Below are positions 1 to 8,018 of a stretch of 54,633 bases of DNA, one piece after another. Position numbers and translations under genes: made by a program. Under the pieces are notes generated by a model, which saw only the letters and a program-made list of their open reading frames with translations, searched no databases and was not told where the DNA came from. The stretch comes from Peptococcaceae bacterium BRH_c4a (GTDB lineage Bacteria; Bacillota; Desulfotomaculia; Desulfotomaculales; Desulfocucumaceae), in contig LADN01000011.1 in the NCBI GenBank assembly GCA_000961585.1, positions 1-54,633 of the forward strand. The letters run 5' to 3'. Position 1 is the stretch's first letter, and each line of letters starts with the position of its first letter.

Positions 1-445
1 AAAAACGCCCTGACGGGCGTTGCCGTCTTGCAGACGGCGGAAGCCAGAAGCCAGGAGCCAGAATAGTGACAGCCTGCCTTAAAAGCGACCCTCAAGAGAC
101 CCCATAGCGACATGCAGTGAGGGGGAGTGATTTAAGTCCGTGCGGAATGTACCGGAGGCTGCTACTGTCTCTTAACGACCGAGCCTACGGAATGCCGAGC
201 CGGCTGCAGGACGCAGCCGGAAGCCGGAATCGACGCATGGATGCGGCGTTGGAGGCGGTCGGCATTCCGTTGGCGACCGAGTTTAGAGACAGTTGCAGCA
301 GGAGGTTATGCAGGCCGGACTTAAATCGCTCCACCTACCCATTAGTGACCATGTAGCGACCCTCAAGTGACCCAGGAGCGACCCAAAAAAATGAAGTTGG
401 TCATGGTTGCAAAAAAGTTATCCACAATTCTCGAAAAGCATAATT
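1..445 (+). repeat. Dispersed hairpin repeat, copy 1 (complete)
   Basis: No gene is visible. The unit opens with a GC hairpin (CGCCC/GGGCG), then GCCGTC/GACGGC, then period-7 repeats of the GCCAGAA type. Next comes a direct repeat GCGACCCTCAAG (85-96 and 356-367) that brackets a long imperfect palindrome. Its arms pair as 124-139 with 317-332, 164-172 with 285-293, and 187-198 with 259-270. An inner 8-bp hairpin, CCGGCTGC/GCAGCCGG, lies at 200-220. The unit ends near a TTATCCACA 9-mer (418-426). Related copies lie at about 31575-32025 (reversed), 35846-36205, 50587-50815 (truncated) and 53588-53790 (without the palindrome). ORFs of 79 and 106 codons here are repeat translations and are not called. 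I do not recognise the family by name. Confidence 0.85.
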
Positions 446-463
446 TCCTATAAAAAAAAACGC

Positions 464-730
464 CCTGACGGGCGTTGCCGGCTAAGGAAAGGGGACACAC
501 CTCTCTATTGTGACTGCCTCCGGGGGTCAGAGGAATGTCCCCGATGCTTAGACGGCGGAAGCCAGGAGCCAGAAGCCAGAATTCAGAATCCAGAAGAGCT
601 GATCTTTCATGCCGCTAAACGGCAATACAGACAAATGAAAGAATTATTTCCGTTGAGGAAATATATCCATATTCTGGATTCTGAATTCTGGGTTCTGGAT
701 TCCGACAGAATAAGGCCCTCAGTATGAGGA
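464..730 (+). repeat. Composite repeat: GC hairpin, GGGGACA-type palindrome, period-7 repeats
   Basis: A second CGCCC/GGGCG hairpin (about 464-482) leads into a segment starting GGGGACACACCTCTC and ending GGAATGTCCCCGATGC (about 490-548). The reverse complement of this segment recurs at 11928-12003. After it come runs of the CCAGAAT/CCAGGAG heptamer type, in both orientations (550-600 and 670-705). The last part is a motif GACAGAATAAGGCC..CAGTATGAG (703-727) found at several other intergenic places. The 490-548 part resembles the REP-like sequences associated with RAYT transposases. No coding sequence is visible. Confidence 0.7.
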
Positions 731-733
731 CAG

Positions 734-757
734 AAAAAACCCGGTCTTTCGACCGGG
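734..757 (-). terminator. Rho-independent terminator of spoIVA
   Basis: On the minus strand a 7-bp stem CCCGGTC/GACCGGG with a 4-nt loop is followed directly by six T residues. It overlaps the last bases of spoIVA. Confidence 0.9.
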
Positions 758-2236
758 CTATATGATTATGCAGATGAGACCGCCACTTCCTTCGTTTACT
801 ATCCTCTGCAAAGTTTCCTGCAGTTTTAGCTGAGCATTCTCAGGCATTCTGTGCAGTTTGTTCTGTATTCCTTCCCTTACCAGATCATGCAGAGATTTTC
901 CGAAGATTTCCGAGTCCCATATCTTTTGCGGGTTTTCCTCGAATTCGTTCAGCATGTACCGGACCAGTTCCTCGCACTGTTTCTCTGTGCCTATTATGGG
1001 AGTAATTTCCGTGGTGATGTCGGCTCTGATTATATGCAGCGAGGGTGCGCTGGCCCTTAGCTTTACACCGAAGCGGTTGCCCTGGCGAATCAGCTCGGGC
1101 TCTTCAAGGTTCATCTCGTCTATCTTGGGTGTAACCACTCCGTATCCGGTCTCCCTGACCTCCTGAAGGGCCACAGACACCTTATCGTATTCGCGTTTTG
1201 CCACCGAAAGGTCTCTGACCAGCCTGAAGAGTTCATGGTCGCCGTCCACCCTGAATCCGGATTCTTCTGAAAGAACCTGGTAGAACAACTCAGCCTTGGA
1301 AGCAATATCTATGGCCGCCACCCCGGTGCCCATATCCATTTTGTTAAGGGTAACCCTGGAAATGAAATCGTAATCACCCAGGCTTTCAACGGCGTTGTCA
1401 ATATCCCGCAGCCTTCTGACGTGCCGGACGGTATCTCTGACTGCATCCTCAAACCTCTGCCGTAGCCAGTGCTTGTGATCCAGTTCTTCAATCCATGTGG
1501 GAAGCGAAATATTCACTTCGTTGACCGGGAATTCATAAAGAACCCTTTCCAGAATTGACAGTATGTCCTTCTGGGCCAGTTCGGCGCAGTTCACCGGAAC
1601 GACGGGAACATCATATTTTTCGCTTAGTTCTTCGCACAGTTCGGCGGTTTCCTGAGACTGGGGGGTGCCGGTGTTCATGATCACCATAAAGGGCCTGCTG
1701 ATATCCTTAAACTCGTCTATTACCCTTTCCTCCGCCTCCAGATAGTTCTCCCGGGGTATATCGGTTACGCTTCCATCGGTGGTGATAACTATCCCCATGG
1801 TGGAATGTTCCGAAATCACCTTTCTGGTGCCAAGCTCGGCGGCTTCCTGAAAGGGAATGGGTTCCTCGAACCAAGGTGTTGAAACCATTCGCGGCCCGTC
1901 ATTTTCCTCGTATCCCAGGGCGCCCTCCACCCTGTACCCCACACAGTCCACCAGCCGCATTTTAAACTTAAGCCCGCTGGAAATGTTTATCTCCACAGCC
2001 TCGTTGGGGACAAACTTGGGCTCGGTGGTCATGATGGTTCTGCCTGCCCCGCTCTGGGGAAGCTCATCCCGAGCCCTTTCTCTTTCATGAACATTTTTGA
2101 TATTGGGAATGACCAGGAGTTCCATAAACTTTTTGATAAAAGTAGATTTTCCGGTGCGTACCCCTCCGCCAATTCCCAGATAAAGGTCGCCCCCGGTCCT
2201 TTCTGCTATATCCCTGAAGATATCCAGTTTTTCCAT
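758..2236 (-). CDS. spoIVA: Stage IV sporulation protein A (spore coat morphogenetic ATPase)
   Basis: SpoIVA polymerises on the outer forespore membrane using ATP hydrolysis and forms the basement layer on which the spore coat assembles. The protein has 492 residues, the usual family length. A Walker A motif GGGVRTGKST lies at residues 23-32, and the C-terminus ends in the hydrophobic GGLICIII typical of SpoIVA. The start is supported by AAGGAGGGAG seven bases upstream of ATG. The gene stands as its own unit: a strong terminator closes it at 734-757, and a repeat-rich gap of about 400 bases separates it from the carbonic anhydrase gene upstream. Mother-cell (sigma-E) expression is expected from the family. 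Identification is secure. Confidence 0.97.
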   Translation of the reverse strand: MEKLDIFRDIAERTGGDLYLGIGGGVRTGKSTFIKKFMELLVIPNIKNVHERERARDELPQSGAGRTIMTTEPKFVPNEAVEINISSGLKFKMRLVDCVGYRVEGALGYEENDGPRMVSTPWFEEPIPFQEAAELGTRKVISEHSTMGIVITTDGSVTDIPRENYLEAEERVIDEFKDISRPFMVIMNTGTPQSQETAELCEELSEKYDVPVVPVNCAELAQKDILSILERVLYEFPVNEVNISLPTWIEELDHKHWLRQRFEDAVRDTVRHVRRLRDIDNAVESLGDYDFISRVTLNKMDMGTGVAAIDIASKAELFYQVLSEESGFRVDGDHELFRLVRDLSVAKREYDKVSVALQEVRETGYGVVTPKIDEMNLEEPELIRQGNRFGVKLRASAPSLHIIRADITTEITPIIGTEKQCEELVRYMLNEFEENPQKIWDSEIFGKSLHDLVREGIQNKLHRMPENAQLKLQETLQRIVNEGSGGLICIII

Positions 2237-2339
2237 AACACTCCCTCCTTGATAAGATAAAAGTATTTATATTTGGCCAAAAATTTATTGCATCCCCCCT
2301 AACCCTCTCACAGAAAGTATAAACTGTGGCGGGGTGTGT

Positions 2340-2420
2340 GAAGAGTCCGGTCATGTGTAGTTTTTTTCCAGTGGCACACGTTAACATTATATATATATGA
2401 GCAGTTAAGCAGATTATTAC
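2340..2420 (-). promoter_or_regulatory. Tentative spoIVA promoter region
   Basis: On the minus strand, GTAATA is followed 15 bases later by CATATATA. This is a loose match to sigma-E elements (ATATT-like -35, CATACAAT-like -10). It is suggested by the AT-rich tract and by the expected mother-cell expression of spoIVA. The match is weak. Confidence 0.25.
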
Positions 2421-2488
2421 AATGGGACGAAATAAAGAACCGCAAATGAAGTTGAGTGCGGTTTGTGTGAATGATCGCAGTTATTAAG

Positions 2489-2515
2489 AAAAAACGGCCT
2501 GCCAATGGCAGACCG
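2489..2515 (-). terminator. Rho-independent terminator downstream of the carbonic anhydrase gene
   Basis: On the minus strand a 9-bp stem CGGTCTGCC/GGCAGGCCG with one mismatch and an ATT loop is followed by six T residues. It lies 130 bases beyond the stop of the gamma carbonic anhydrase gene. The intervening bases are repeat sequence, so a repeat may have been inserted between the gene and its terminator. Confidence 0.8.
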
Positions 2516-2549
2516 AGGTTGTTGACAAAGTTCTACAACTACACTGAAA

Positions 2550-2645
2550 ACACCTCATACTGAAGACCTTATTCTGTCGGAATCCAGAACCCAGAATTCT
2601 GGATTCCGCCGTCTGCAAGACGGCAACGCCCGTTAGGGCGGTTTT
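2550..2645 (-). repeat. Partial dispersed repeat (hairpins, heptamers, CAGTATGAG motif), reversed
   Basis: Read on the minus strand this holds the CCGCCC/GGGCG hairpin, the GCCGTC/GACGGC hairpin, period-7 CCAGAAT-type repeats, and then GACAGAATAAGGTC..CAGTATGAG. The order matches other copies of the family but the large palindrome is missing. It abuts the stop codon of the carbonic anhydrase gene. On the plus strand the first hairpin is followed by a T-run and could terminate plus-strand transcription. Confidence 0.75.
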
Positions 2646-3170
2646 TTATTCCCTGTCCAGTCCCTGTTCCAGATAGGTTCTGGCCATGTTTGAGTATGCC
2701 ATGGAAGTTATTTTCACCCAGGCCAGGGCCTCCCCGGAGATTTCCTTTTTGGGTACCGCCGGAACTCCTGCGGCAAGGTGCCTGGCCGGAATATTGCTGC
2801 CGGTGGAAACCACGCTGCCGGCCGCAATCATGCACTGTTCACCGATAACGCACCCGTCCAGCAGTACTGCATTCATTCCTATAACGGAACCGTCATCCAG
2901 CCTGGCCGAATGCACTACCGCTCCGTGAGCCACTGATACGTTATCCCCAATGATGGTGGGGTGGTCAATATTGGTGTGAATAACGACATTATCCTGTATA
3001 TTGGTGTTTTTGCCTATGGTTATTTTGCCGAAATCGCCCCTAATAACCGCACCGTACCATACACAGGAGCCTTCTCCAATGGTTACGTCACCTATGATCA
3101 CTGCGGTGGACGCTATAAAAACTCCTGCGGCTATTTGTGGCTTCTTGCCCAGGTATTCAACAATCTTCAA
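2646..3170 (-). CDS. Gamma-class carbonic anhydrase family protein (hexapeptide repeat)
   Basis: This 174-residue protein is a left-handed beta-helix hexapeptide-repeat protein of the gamma carbonic anhydrase/YrdA type. Three histidines sit where the family binds its metal: His65 (VVIHT) and His82/His87 (AHGAVVH), with the 5-residue gap seen in the archaeal enzyme Cam. The body shows repeated IGDxVTIG-like hexads, and a C-terminal helix begins near residue 150. CO2 hydration is possible, but many homologues have no proven activity. It lies 33 bases downstream of gpsA and may be the last gene of the DUF1614-to-gpsA run. Its stop codon is followed immediately by repeat sequence. Confidence 0.88.
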   Translation of the reverse strand: MKIVEYLGKKPQIAAGVFIASTAVIIGDVTIGEGSCVWYGAVIRGDFGKITIGKNTNIQDNVVIHTNIDHPTIIGDNVSVAHGAVVHSARLDDGSVIGMNAVLLDGCVIGEQCMIAAGSVVSTGSNIPARHLAAGVPAVPKKEISGEALAWVKITSMAYSNMARTYLEQGLDRE

Positions 3171-3203
3171 TTCTCATCCCCCCTGTATACAATGCACCGT
3201 TTC

Positions 3204-4208
3204 TTACATCTCGTTTCTTTTACCCCGTCCCATAAGCGCCACCACGGCTTCCCTGGCCGGCTGGTCCTGATAAAGAACACCGTAAATCTGGCGGGTGATG
3301 GGCATGTCAACACCCAGTTCGGCTGACAGCCGGTTTGCCGCCCGGGTGGTTTTGAATCCCTCCACCACCATGCGGACTATGGACAGAGCTTCTTCCGGGG
3401 TTTTGCCCCCGCCTATCTCGATGCCCGCCCTTCTGTTCCTGCTGTGCATGCTGGTGCAGGTAACAATCAAGTCTCCCAGGCCCGTAAGCCCTGCAAAGGT
3501 CAGGGGATTGGCGCCCATCACCACTCCCAACCGGGTTATTTCGGCAAGGCCTCTGGTCATCAGAGCCGCCTTGGTGTTGTCTCCGAAACCAAGGCCGTCC
3601 GATATTCCGGTGCCCAGGGCGATGATGTTTTTCAGCGCCCCGCCCATTTCCACCCCAGTGACGTCGGTGTTGGTGTAAACCCTGAAATCCACCGACATCA
3701 AAACATCCTGGGCCTTTACCGCGGCACTTTCGTCACAGCACGCCACCACAACGGCTGTGGGCATCCCCCGGCCCACCTCCTCGGCGTGGCTGGGCCCGGA
3801 CAAAACAGCGTAATTATCTTTTTTGCCCCCGCATATTTCCCGGTAAATCTGTGACATGCGCTGCAGTGTGTGTTCGTGAATTCCCTTGGCGGCGTTGATT
3901 AAAATGGTGTTGGCGCCAAGGTGGGGGCGGGCTTCCGACAGCACATCGGCAAAGGCGTGGGAAGGAACGGCCGATATAACTATCTCCTGCCCCCTCACCG
4001 ACCGCTCCAGGTCATTGTTTACCTCTATATTATCCGGCAATAATATCTCCGGCAGGTAGTCAGTGTTTTTCCGTGTTTCCGATATTTCTTCCGCCTGTTC
4101 TTTTCTGTGAGACCACAGCAGGGGGTTTATCCCCTTTCTGGCCAAATGAACCGCCAGCGCCGTTCCCCAGCTGCCTGCCCCCAGTATAGAAACTTTATGA
4201 CAAATCAA
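3204..4208 (-). CDS. gpsA: Glycerol-3-phosphate dehydrogenase [NAD(P)+]
   Basis: GpsA makes sn-glycerol 3-phosphate from dihydroxyacetone phosphate for phospholipid synthesis. The 334-residue protein has the N-terminal nucleotide-binding signature GAGSWGTALA (residues 10-19), a central NAAKGI segment, and the catalytic/substrate-binding C-terminal domain with ALKNIIALGTGISDGL and NTKAALMTRG. The gene follows plsY by 16 bases. PlsY uses the GpsA product, so the two form a lipid-synthesis pair, and der-plsY-gpsA next to spoIVA is a familiar order in Clostridia. Confidence 0.97.
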   Translation of the reverse strand: MICHKVSILGAGSWGTALAVHLARKGINPLLWSHRKEQAEEISETRKNTDYLPEILLPDNIEVNNDLERSVRGQEIVISAVPSHAFADVLSEARPHLGANTILINAAKGIHEHTLQRMSQIYREICGGKKDNYAVLSGPSHAEEVGRGMPTAVVVACCDESAAVKAQDVLMSVDFRVYTNTDVTGVEMGGALKNIIALGTGISDGLGFGDNTKAALMTRGLAEITRLGVVMGANPLTFAGLTGLGDLIVTCTSMHSRNRRAGIEIGGGKTPEEALSIVRMVVEGFKTTRAANRLSAELGVDMPITRQIYGVLYQDQPAREAVVALMGRGKRNEM

Positions 4209-4224
4209 TTCAATACCCCCGAAA

Positions 4225-4821
4225 TCATCTGAACTTAAACCTGGATTCGGTTCCTTCTTTTAATCTTTTTATATTGGGAATGTGTTTTAAAATGGCAAAG
4301 AGACAAAGGGTGGCGCCAAAGAGTATGTACATCCGGTTATAATGAAAAATGGCCAGAAAGACGGGCACTGAAAGGGCGGCGCAGATGGACCCCAGTGAAA
4401 TATAGCGGAAGGCCAGAACCACCACGGAGAAAACAATAAAAGCCACCATAACCACCGGCGGCGCCAGGGCCGCCATCACCCCGGCCCCGGTGGCTATTAT
4501 TTTGCCGCCCTTGAAACCCAGATAAACCGGAAAAGCATGCCCCAGCAGCGCAGCCATGCCGGTTAACAACTCAAATCCCTCTATGCCTGCCTGTCCGCCC
4601 AGCAAAACCCCGGCCACTCCCTTGAGAGCGTCCATGATCAGCACAAACAGTCCGGGGACTGGTCCCAGGGTACGCCATACATTGGTGGCCCCTATATTTC
4701 CGCTGCCCTGTTTTGTTATATTGATTCCCCTGAGACGGGCCACAATAAACCCGAATGGTATTGATCCAATCAGATAGCTGGCAATCAGTAATATCAACCA
4801 TAGCAATATTGTCACTATCAC
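4225..4821 (-). CDS. plsY: Acyl-phosphate:glycerol-3-phosphate acyltransferase
   Basis: PlsY is a membrane acyltransferase that acylates glycerol 3-phosphate from acyl-phosphate. The 198-residue protein has about five hydrophobic segments and the family motifs SYLIGSIPFG near residue 18, GSGNIGATN near residue 40, and a GH-containing loop (LLGHAFPVYLGFKGGK) near residue 90. The start is ambiguous: GTG at 4821 is very close to the GGGAAGG ribosome site, and GTG at 4815 has better spacing. It sits between der (22 bases upstream) and gpsA. Confidence 0.95.
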   Translation of the reverse strand: MIVTILLWLILLIASYLIGSIPFGFIVARLRGINITKQGSGNIGATNVWRTLGPVPGLFVLIMDALKGVAGVLLGGQAGIEGFELLTGMAALLGHAFPVYLGFKGGKIIATGAGVMAALAPPVVMVAFIVFSVVVLAFRYISLGSICAALSVPVFLAIFHYNRMYILFGATLCLFAILKHIPNIKRLKEGTESRFKFR

Positions 4822-4843
4822 CCTTCCCTTTCAAAATACAGTT

Positions 4844-6175
4844 CTAAGTGGCGGCATCCTTTTCATTTTTTCTGCGCAAAAGAATTTTTATGGGTGTCCC
4901 CTGAAAACCGAATGCTGACCTTATCTGGTTTTCAAGATAGCGTATGTAGGAAAAATGGGCCAGATCCGGGTCGTTTATATAGAAGGTGAATTTTGGAGGC
5001 TTTACAGAATTCTGGGACGCATAATATATTTTAAGGCGTTTTGTTTTATGCGAAGGCGGCGGGTTCTGCAGCATGCACTCTCTGATTAAATTGTTCAGTC
5101 CCGGTGTGGACACCCTAAGGCTGTAGTTCTCGGCAACGGTGTCAACCACCTGCAGTATTTTTGTCACCCTCTGTCCGGTTAGGGCTGAAACGAACACCAC
5201 CGGAGAATACTTCATAAAGCCCAGTTCTTCTCTTATATTAGTTGTGAACTGGTCGGAGGTGCGGTCGTCTTTTTTAATAAGATCCCACTTATTCACCGCT
5301 ATTATGGAGGACTTGCCCTGATCATGGGCATAGCCGGCAATTTTTTTATCCTGTTCTGTAACACCGTCCACCGCATCAATCAGCATCAGTACAACGTCAC
5401 TGCGGTCCACAGCCCTCAATGACCGGATCACGCTGAATTTTTCAGTGGAAAGCTCTATTCGGCTTTTTCTTCTCATCCCGGCGGTGTCTACCAATATGTA
5501 CCTGCGGTCACCGTGTACGAAAAGAGTGTCTATAGCATCCCTGGTTGTACCGGGAATATCGCTTACAATAACCCGCTCCTGTCCCAGAATTTTGTTGACC
5601 AGGGATGATTTACCCACGTTGGGTCTGCCTATAACCGCTATACGGATGCTGTCCCGGTCTTCTTCTATTTCCTCTGAAACCGGAAAGTTATTGACCACGG
5701 CATCCATCATATCCCCGGTGTTCAGGCCTTCTGCCGCTGAAACCGGGATTGGCTCCCCCAATCCCAGGCTGTAGAACTCAAGAAAGTCCTGGCGGCCATC
5801 ATACTGTTCAACCTTATTTGCCACCAGGACCAATGGCTTTTCAGCCTTTCTAAGTATCCCCGCAACTTCTTCATCGTTTGAGGTTATACCCGCCCGGGCG
5901 TCAACCACGAAAATAATCACGTCAGCTTCATCTATGGCCAATTGGGCCTGCTTCCTGACGTTACTGGTCAATGCATTGTCTTCAAAAAAGTCCAGACCCC
6001 CGGTATCCACCAGGGTAAACTTCCTGCCGATCCACTCCGCATCCTGGTAAAGCCGGTCCCTGGTGACCCCGGGGATTCCCTCCACTATGGCCAGCCTCCC
6101 CCCCACTATGCGGTTGAAAAGCGTTGATTTGCCCACGTTGGGCCTTCCCACTATGGCTACTATCGGTTTAGGCAT
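4844..6175 (-). CDS. der: Ribosome biogenesis GTPase Der (EngA)
   Basis: Der is a double-GTPase needed for 50S subunit maturation. The 443-residue protein has two tandem G domains. Each has a P-loop GRPNVGKS (near residues 8 and 185), a DTGG/DTAG box and an NKxE/NKWD specificity box. A KH-like C-terminal domain follows from about residue 355. It begins four bases after the DUF512 gene stop, so the two are probably co-transcribed and translationally linked. Confidence 0.97.
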   Translation of the reverse strand: MPKPIVAIVGRPNVGKSTLFNRIVGGRLAIVEGIPGVTRDRLYQDAEWIGRKFTLVDTGGLDFFEDNALTSNVRKQAQLAIDEADVIIFVVDARAGITSNDEEVAGILRKAEKPLVLVANKVEQYDGRQDFLEFYSLGLGEPIPVSAAEGLNTGDMMDAVVNNFPVSEEIEEDRDSIRIAVIGRPNVGKSSLVNKILGQERVIVSDIPGTTRDAIDTLFVHGDRRYILVDTAGMRRKSRIELSTEKFSVIRSLRAVDRSDVVLMLIDAVDGVTEQDKKIAGYAHDQGKSSIIAVNKWDLIKKDDRTSDQFTTNIREELGFMKYSPVVFVSALTGQRVTKILQVVDTVAENYSLRVSTPGLNNLIRECMLQNPPPSHKTKRLKIYYASQNSVKPPKFTFYINDPDLAHFSYIRYLENQIRSAFGFQGTPIKILLRRKNEKDAAT

Positions 6176-6179
6176 CTAA

Positions 6180-7493
6180 TCACCCATTGCTTTCTTTCAG
6201 TATGTTGACTAATTCTTGCGGCCCTTCGGCTATTCTGACGGGCACCCCCAGTTTGGCCGCCAGATCTTCGGGGGTCATTCCGTCCAGCATCACCTGTCCG
6301 TCTTTTTTTAATACAGCGGCGGGCAGTATTACCAGACTGTCTTTTAACTCTTCCCGCTTATTTAATATGTCCTGACCGGTTAAAAGCCCAGCCGCAGTAA
6401 CCGATTCTCCAAAAAATTTATTTTTTACGGCCACTACGCTAATATCTAAATTGTTAACCCGGTTCAGGCGTTCTGCAACCGGATCCAGAACTCTCTTCCC
6501 CAGCAGACCGGTAACCAGACTGATCTTTAAAGGCCCGGGGATTTCTGAAGGTATCTTTCTTTTTGCCTTGCTCCACTCATCCATAAACAACCGGGTCAGG
6601 CCTACCCCGTTTTCGGTTTGTGGAAAGTCAGCATACCTGCCCAGGGCTGGAATCCGGGCGCCGGCCAGGAAGTAATACTCATCCCCGGCATAAACAAAGG
6701 GATAGTCAAAGGATTTAAGGCAGCAGTCCTGCCAGCCCTTCACCTTGTTCACTATCAGGGCCGCTTCCTGCCGGGTGAAATTTCTTATGCTGCTGAGTCC
6801 TTCCCTCCTGGCGGTCAGTCCCACCGGAACCACCGCCAGGGAGCGCACCCCCGGCCAGAGGGTTACCATATCAGCCACCGTTCTGTCCAGTTCCTCACCG
6901 TCATTGACTCCCGGGCAGACGACGGCCTGGGTATGTATTTCAATACCCTTTCCGGCCAGGTACTGCAGTCTTTTGTATATGTCACCGGCCCTGGGGTTGC
7001 CCAGTATTTTCACCCTCAATTCCGGGTTGGTGGCGTGAACCGAAACATACAAAGGGCTCAGCCTCAGCCTGGCAATCCTCTTGAAATCCAGATCCGACAT
7101 ATTGGTCAGGGTGATGAAGCTGCCCTGCATAAAGGACAGCCTGTAATCGTCATCCTTTACATAGAGGCTGCCCCTCAGCCCCCCGGGCATCTGGTCGACA
7201 AAACAAAAAATACACCTGTTGGCGCAGCGGGTGATGGATTCCAGCCCGGTGCATTCAAAATCTACTCCCAGGTCCTGATCGGGGTCCTTTTCTATTTCCA
7301 GATCCCATTGTTCTCCGTTTTGTTTTAACAGGTCAATACTGACCAAACTGTCCCTCGCATAAAAATAATAATCCAGTATGTCGGTTAAGGTATGACCGTT
7401 CAACGACAGTATTGTGTCACCCTGCTCCAGCCCCACCTCTGTGGCTATGCTGCCGTCGGTAACTGATGCGATCCTGAGACCCGCTTTCTTCAC
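6180..7493 (-). CDS. DUF512 family radical-SAM/PDZ protein
   Basis: The 437-residue protein starts with a PDZ-like domain (about residues 1-65; GLRIASVTDGSIA, GDTILSLNG). A radical-SAM type cysteine motif CANRCIFC follows (Cys90, Cys94, Cys97), then the DUF512 C-terminal region. The Cys-x3-Cys-x2-Cys spacing is the one that binds a [4Fe-4S] cluster with S-adenosylmethionine. The substrate of this family is unknown to me. It is commonly found beside der in Clostridia, as here. Confidence 0.9.
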   Translation of the reverse strand: MKKAGLRIASVTDGSIATEVGLEQGDTILSLNGHTLTDILDYYFYARDSLVSIDLLKQNGEQWDLEIEKDPDQDLGVDFECTGLESITRCANRCIFCFVDQMPGGLRGSLYVKDDDYRLSFMQGSFITLTNMSDLDFKRIARLRLSPLYVSVHATNPELRVKILGNPRAGDIYKRLQYLAGKGIEIHTQAVVCPGVNDGEELDRTVADMVTLWPGVRSLAVVPVGLTARREGLSSIRNFTRQEAALIVNKVKGWQDCCLKSFDYPFVYAGDEYYFLAGARIPALGRYADFPQTENGVGLTRLFMDEWSKAKRKIPSEIPGPLKISLVTGLLGKRVLDPVAERLNRVNNLDISVVAVKNKFFGESVTAAGLLTGQDILNKREELKDSLVILPAAVLKKDGQVMLDGMTPEDLAAKLGVPVRIAEGPQELVNILKESNG

Positions 7494-7553
7494 TGTTTAA
7501 ATCCTCTCTCTGTTACGTGAGCCCGCCGTGCGGTCAACCCCTCATTTCTTCGT

Positions 7554-8018
7554 TTAATTATCTGATATTTGGAAGTTACAGTCAAGTTTGACGGTCTCCA
7601 CCAGCCGGGGATAGATTTTCTTAATGTATTTTTCCATTAAAGGCCTTCCTCCAAAAGTGGCCGGCGGAAGTATCGACAGCAGTTCACCCATTAAAAACAG
7701 AAAGCCGCCGGGGGTTTTTATCTCAACAATCCGGCAGTGGTTTGTATCTATGCCGTACATCTCAAGAAAAGTGGTTATCAGATTCTTCAGCATGACCTTG
7801 CCGGAACGGCAGGAAAATGCCACCACCCTGATCCCCTGGCGGTTTTCGCCCAGGTAGCGCATCCGTCCTCCGGAGTATCTTCTATCATTCCTGGCAAAGA
7901 TTAAGTCCAAGAGTTCAACGGCAGAAATTTTCTCAGAAAGCAACTGCTTAAGGAAGATGTTCCCAGCCACCGCAGAAAGGGGGAAATCCGAGCTGCTGAA
8001 TAGAACCAGGGCTTTCAA
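7554..8018 (-). CDS. DUF3189-like protein, divergent paralogue
   Basis: This 154-residue protein aligns by eye with its upstream neighbour. YLGENRQGIRVVAFSC matches MGRDIFGNDIYVVG, FLEMYGIDTNHCRIVEI matches SDVFQIDKNSYMLTDV, and a GGR segment follows in both. It therefore looks like a diverged DUF3189 copy that has lost the N-terminal YHCFGGAHSS motif. Its start overlaps the neighbour's stop by four bases (ATGA), implying translational coupling. Function is unknown. The position in a cluster with spoIIP and YIEGIA suggests a sporulation-time role, which is only an inference. Confidence 0.7.
   Translation of the reverse strand: MKALVLFSSSDFPLSAVAGNIFLKQLLSEKISAVELLDLIFARNDRRYSGGRMRYLGENRQGIRVVAFSCRSGKVMLKNLITTFLEMYGIDTNHCRIVEIKTPGGFLFLMGELLSILPPATFGGRPLMEKYIKKIYPRLVETVKLDCNFQISDN

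Noticed and set aside
124-332. Hairpin repeats as a CRISPR array, tRNA cluster or group II intron
   Set aside because: There are no regularly spaced identical repeats, no tRNA cloverleaf, no intron-encoded protein and no recognisable domain V.
124-332. Hairpin repeats as HEARO/omega RNA of an IscB system
   Set aside because: Size and mobility are suggestive, but no IscB or HNH gene is in the window and I cannot match the consensus by eye; an Rfam search would decide.
117-727. Two ORFs of 79 and 106 codons in the first 730 bases
   Set aside because: They are translations of the dispersed repeats; the peptide PDGRCRL recurs wherever the repeat occurs, and there is no ribosome site.
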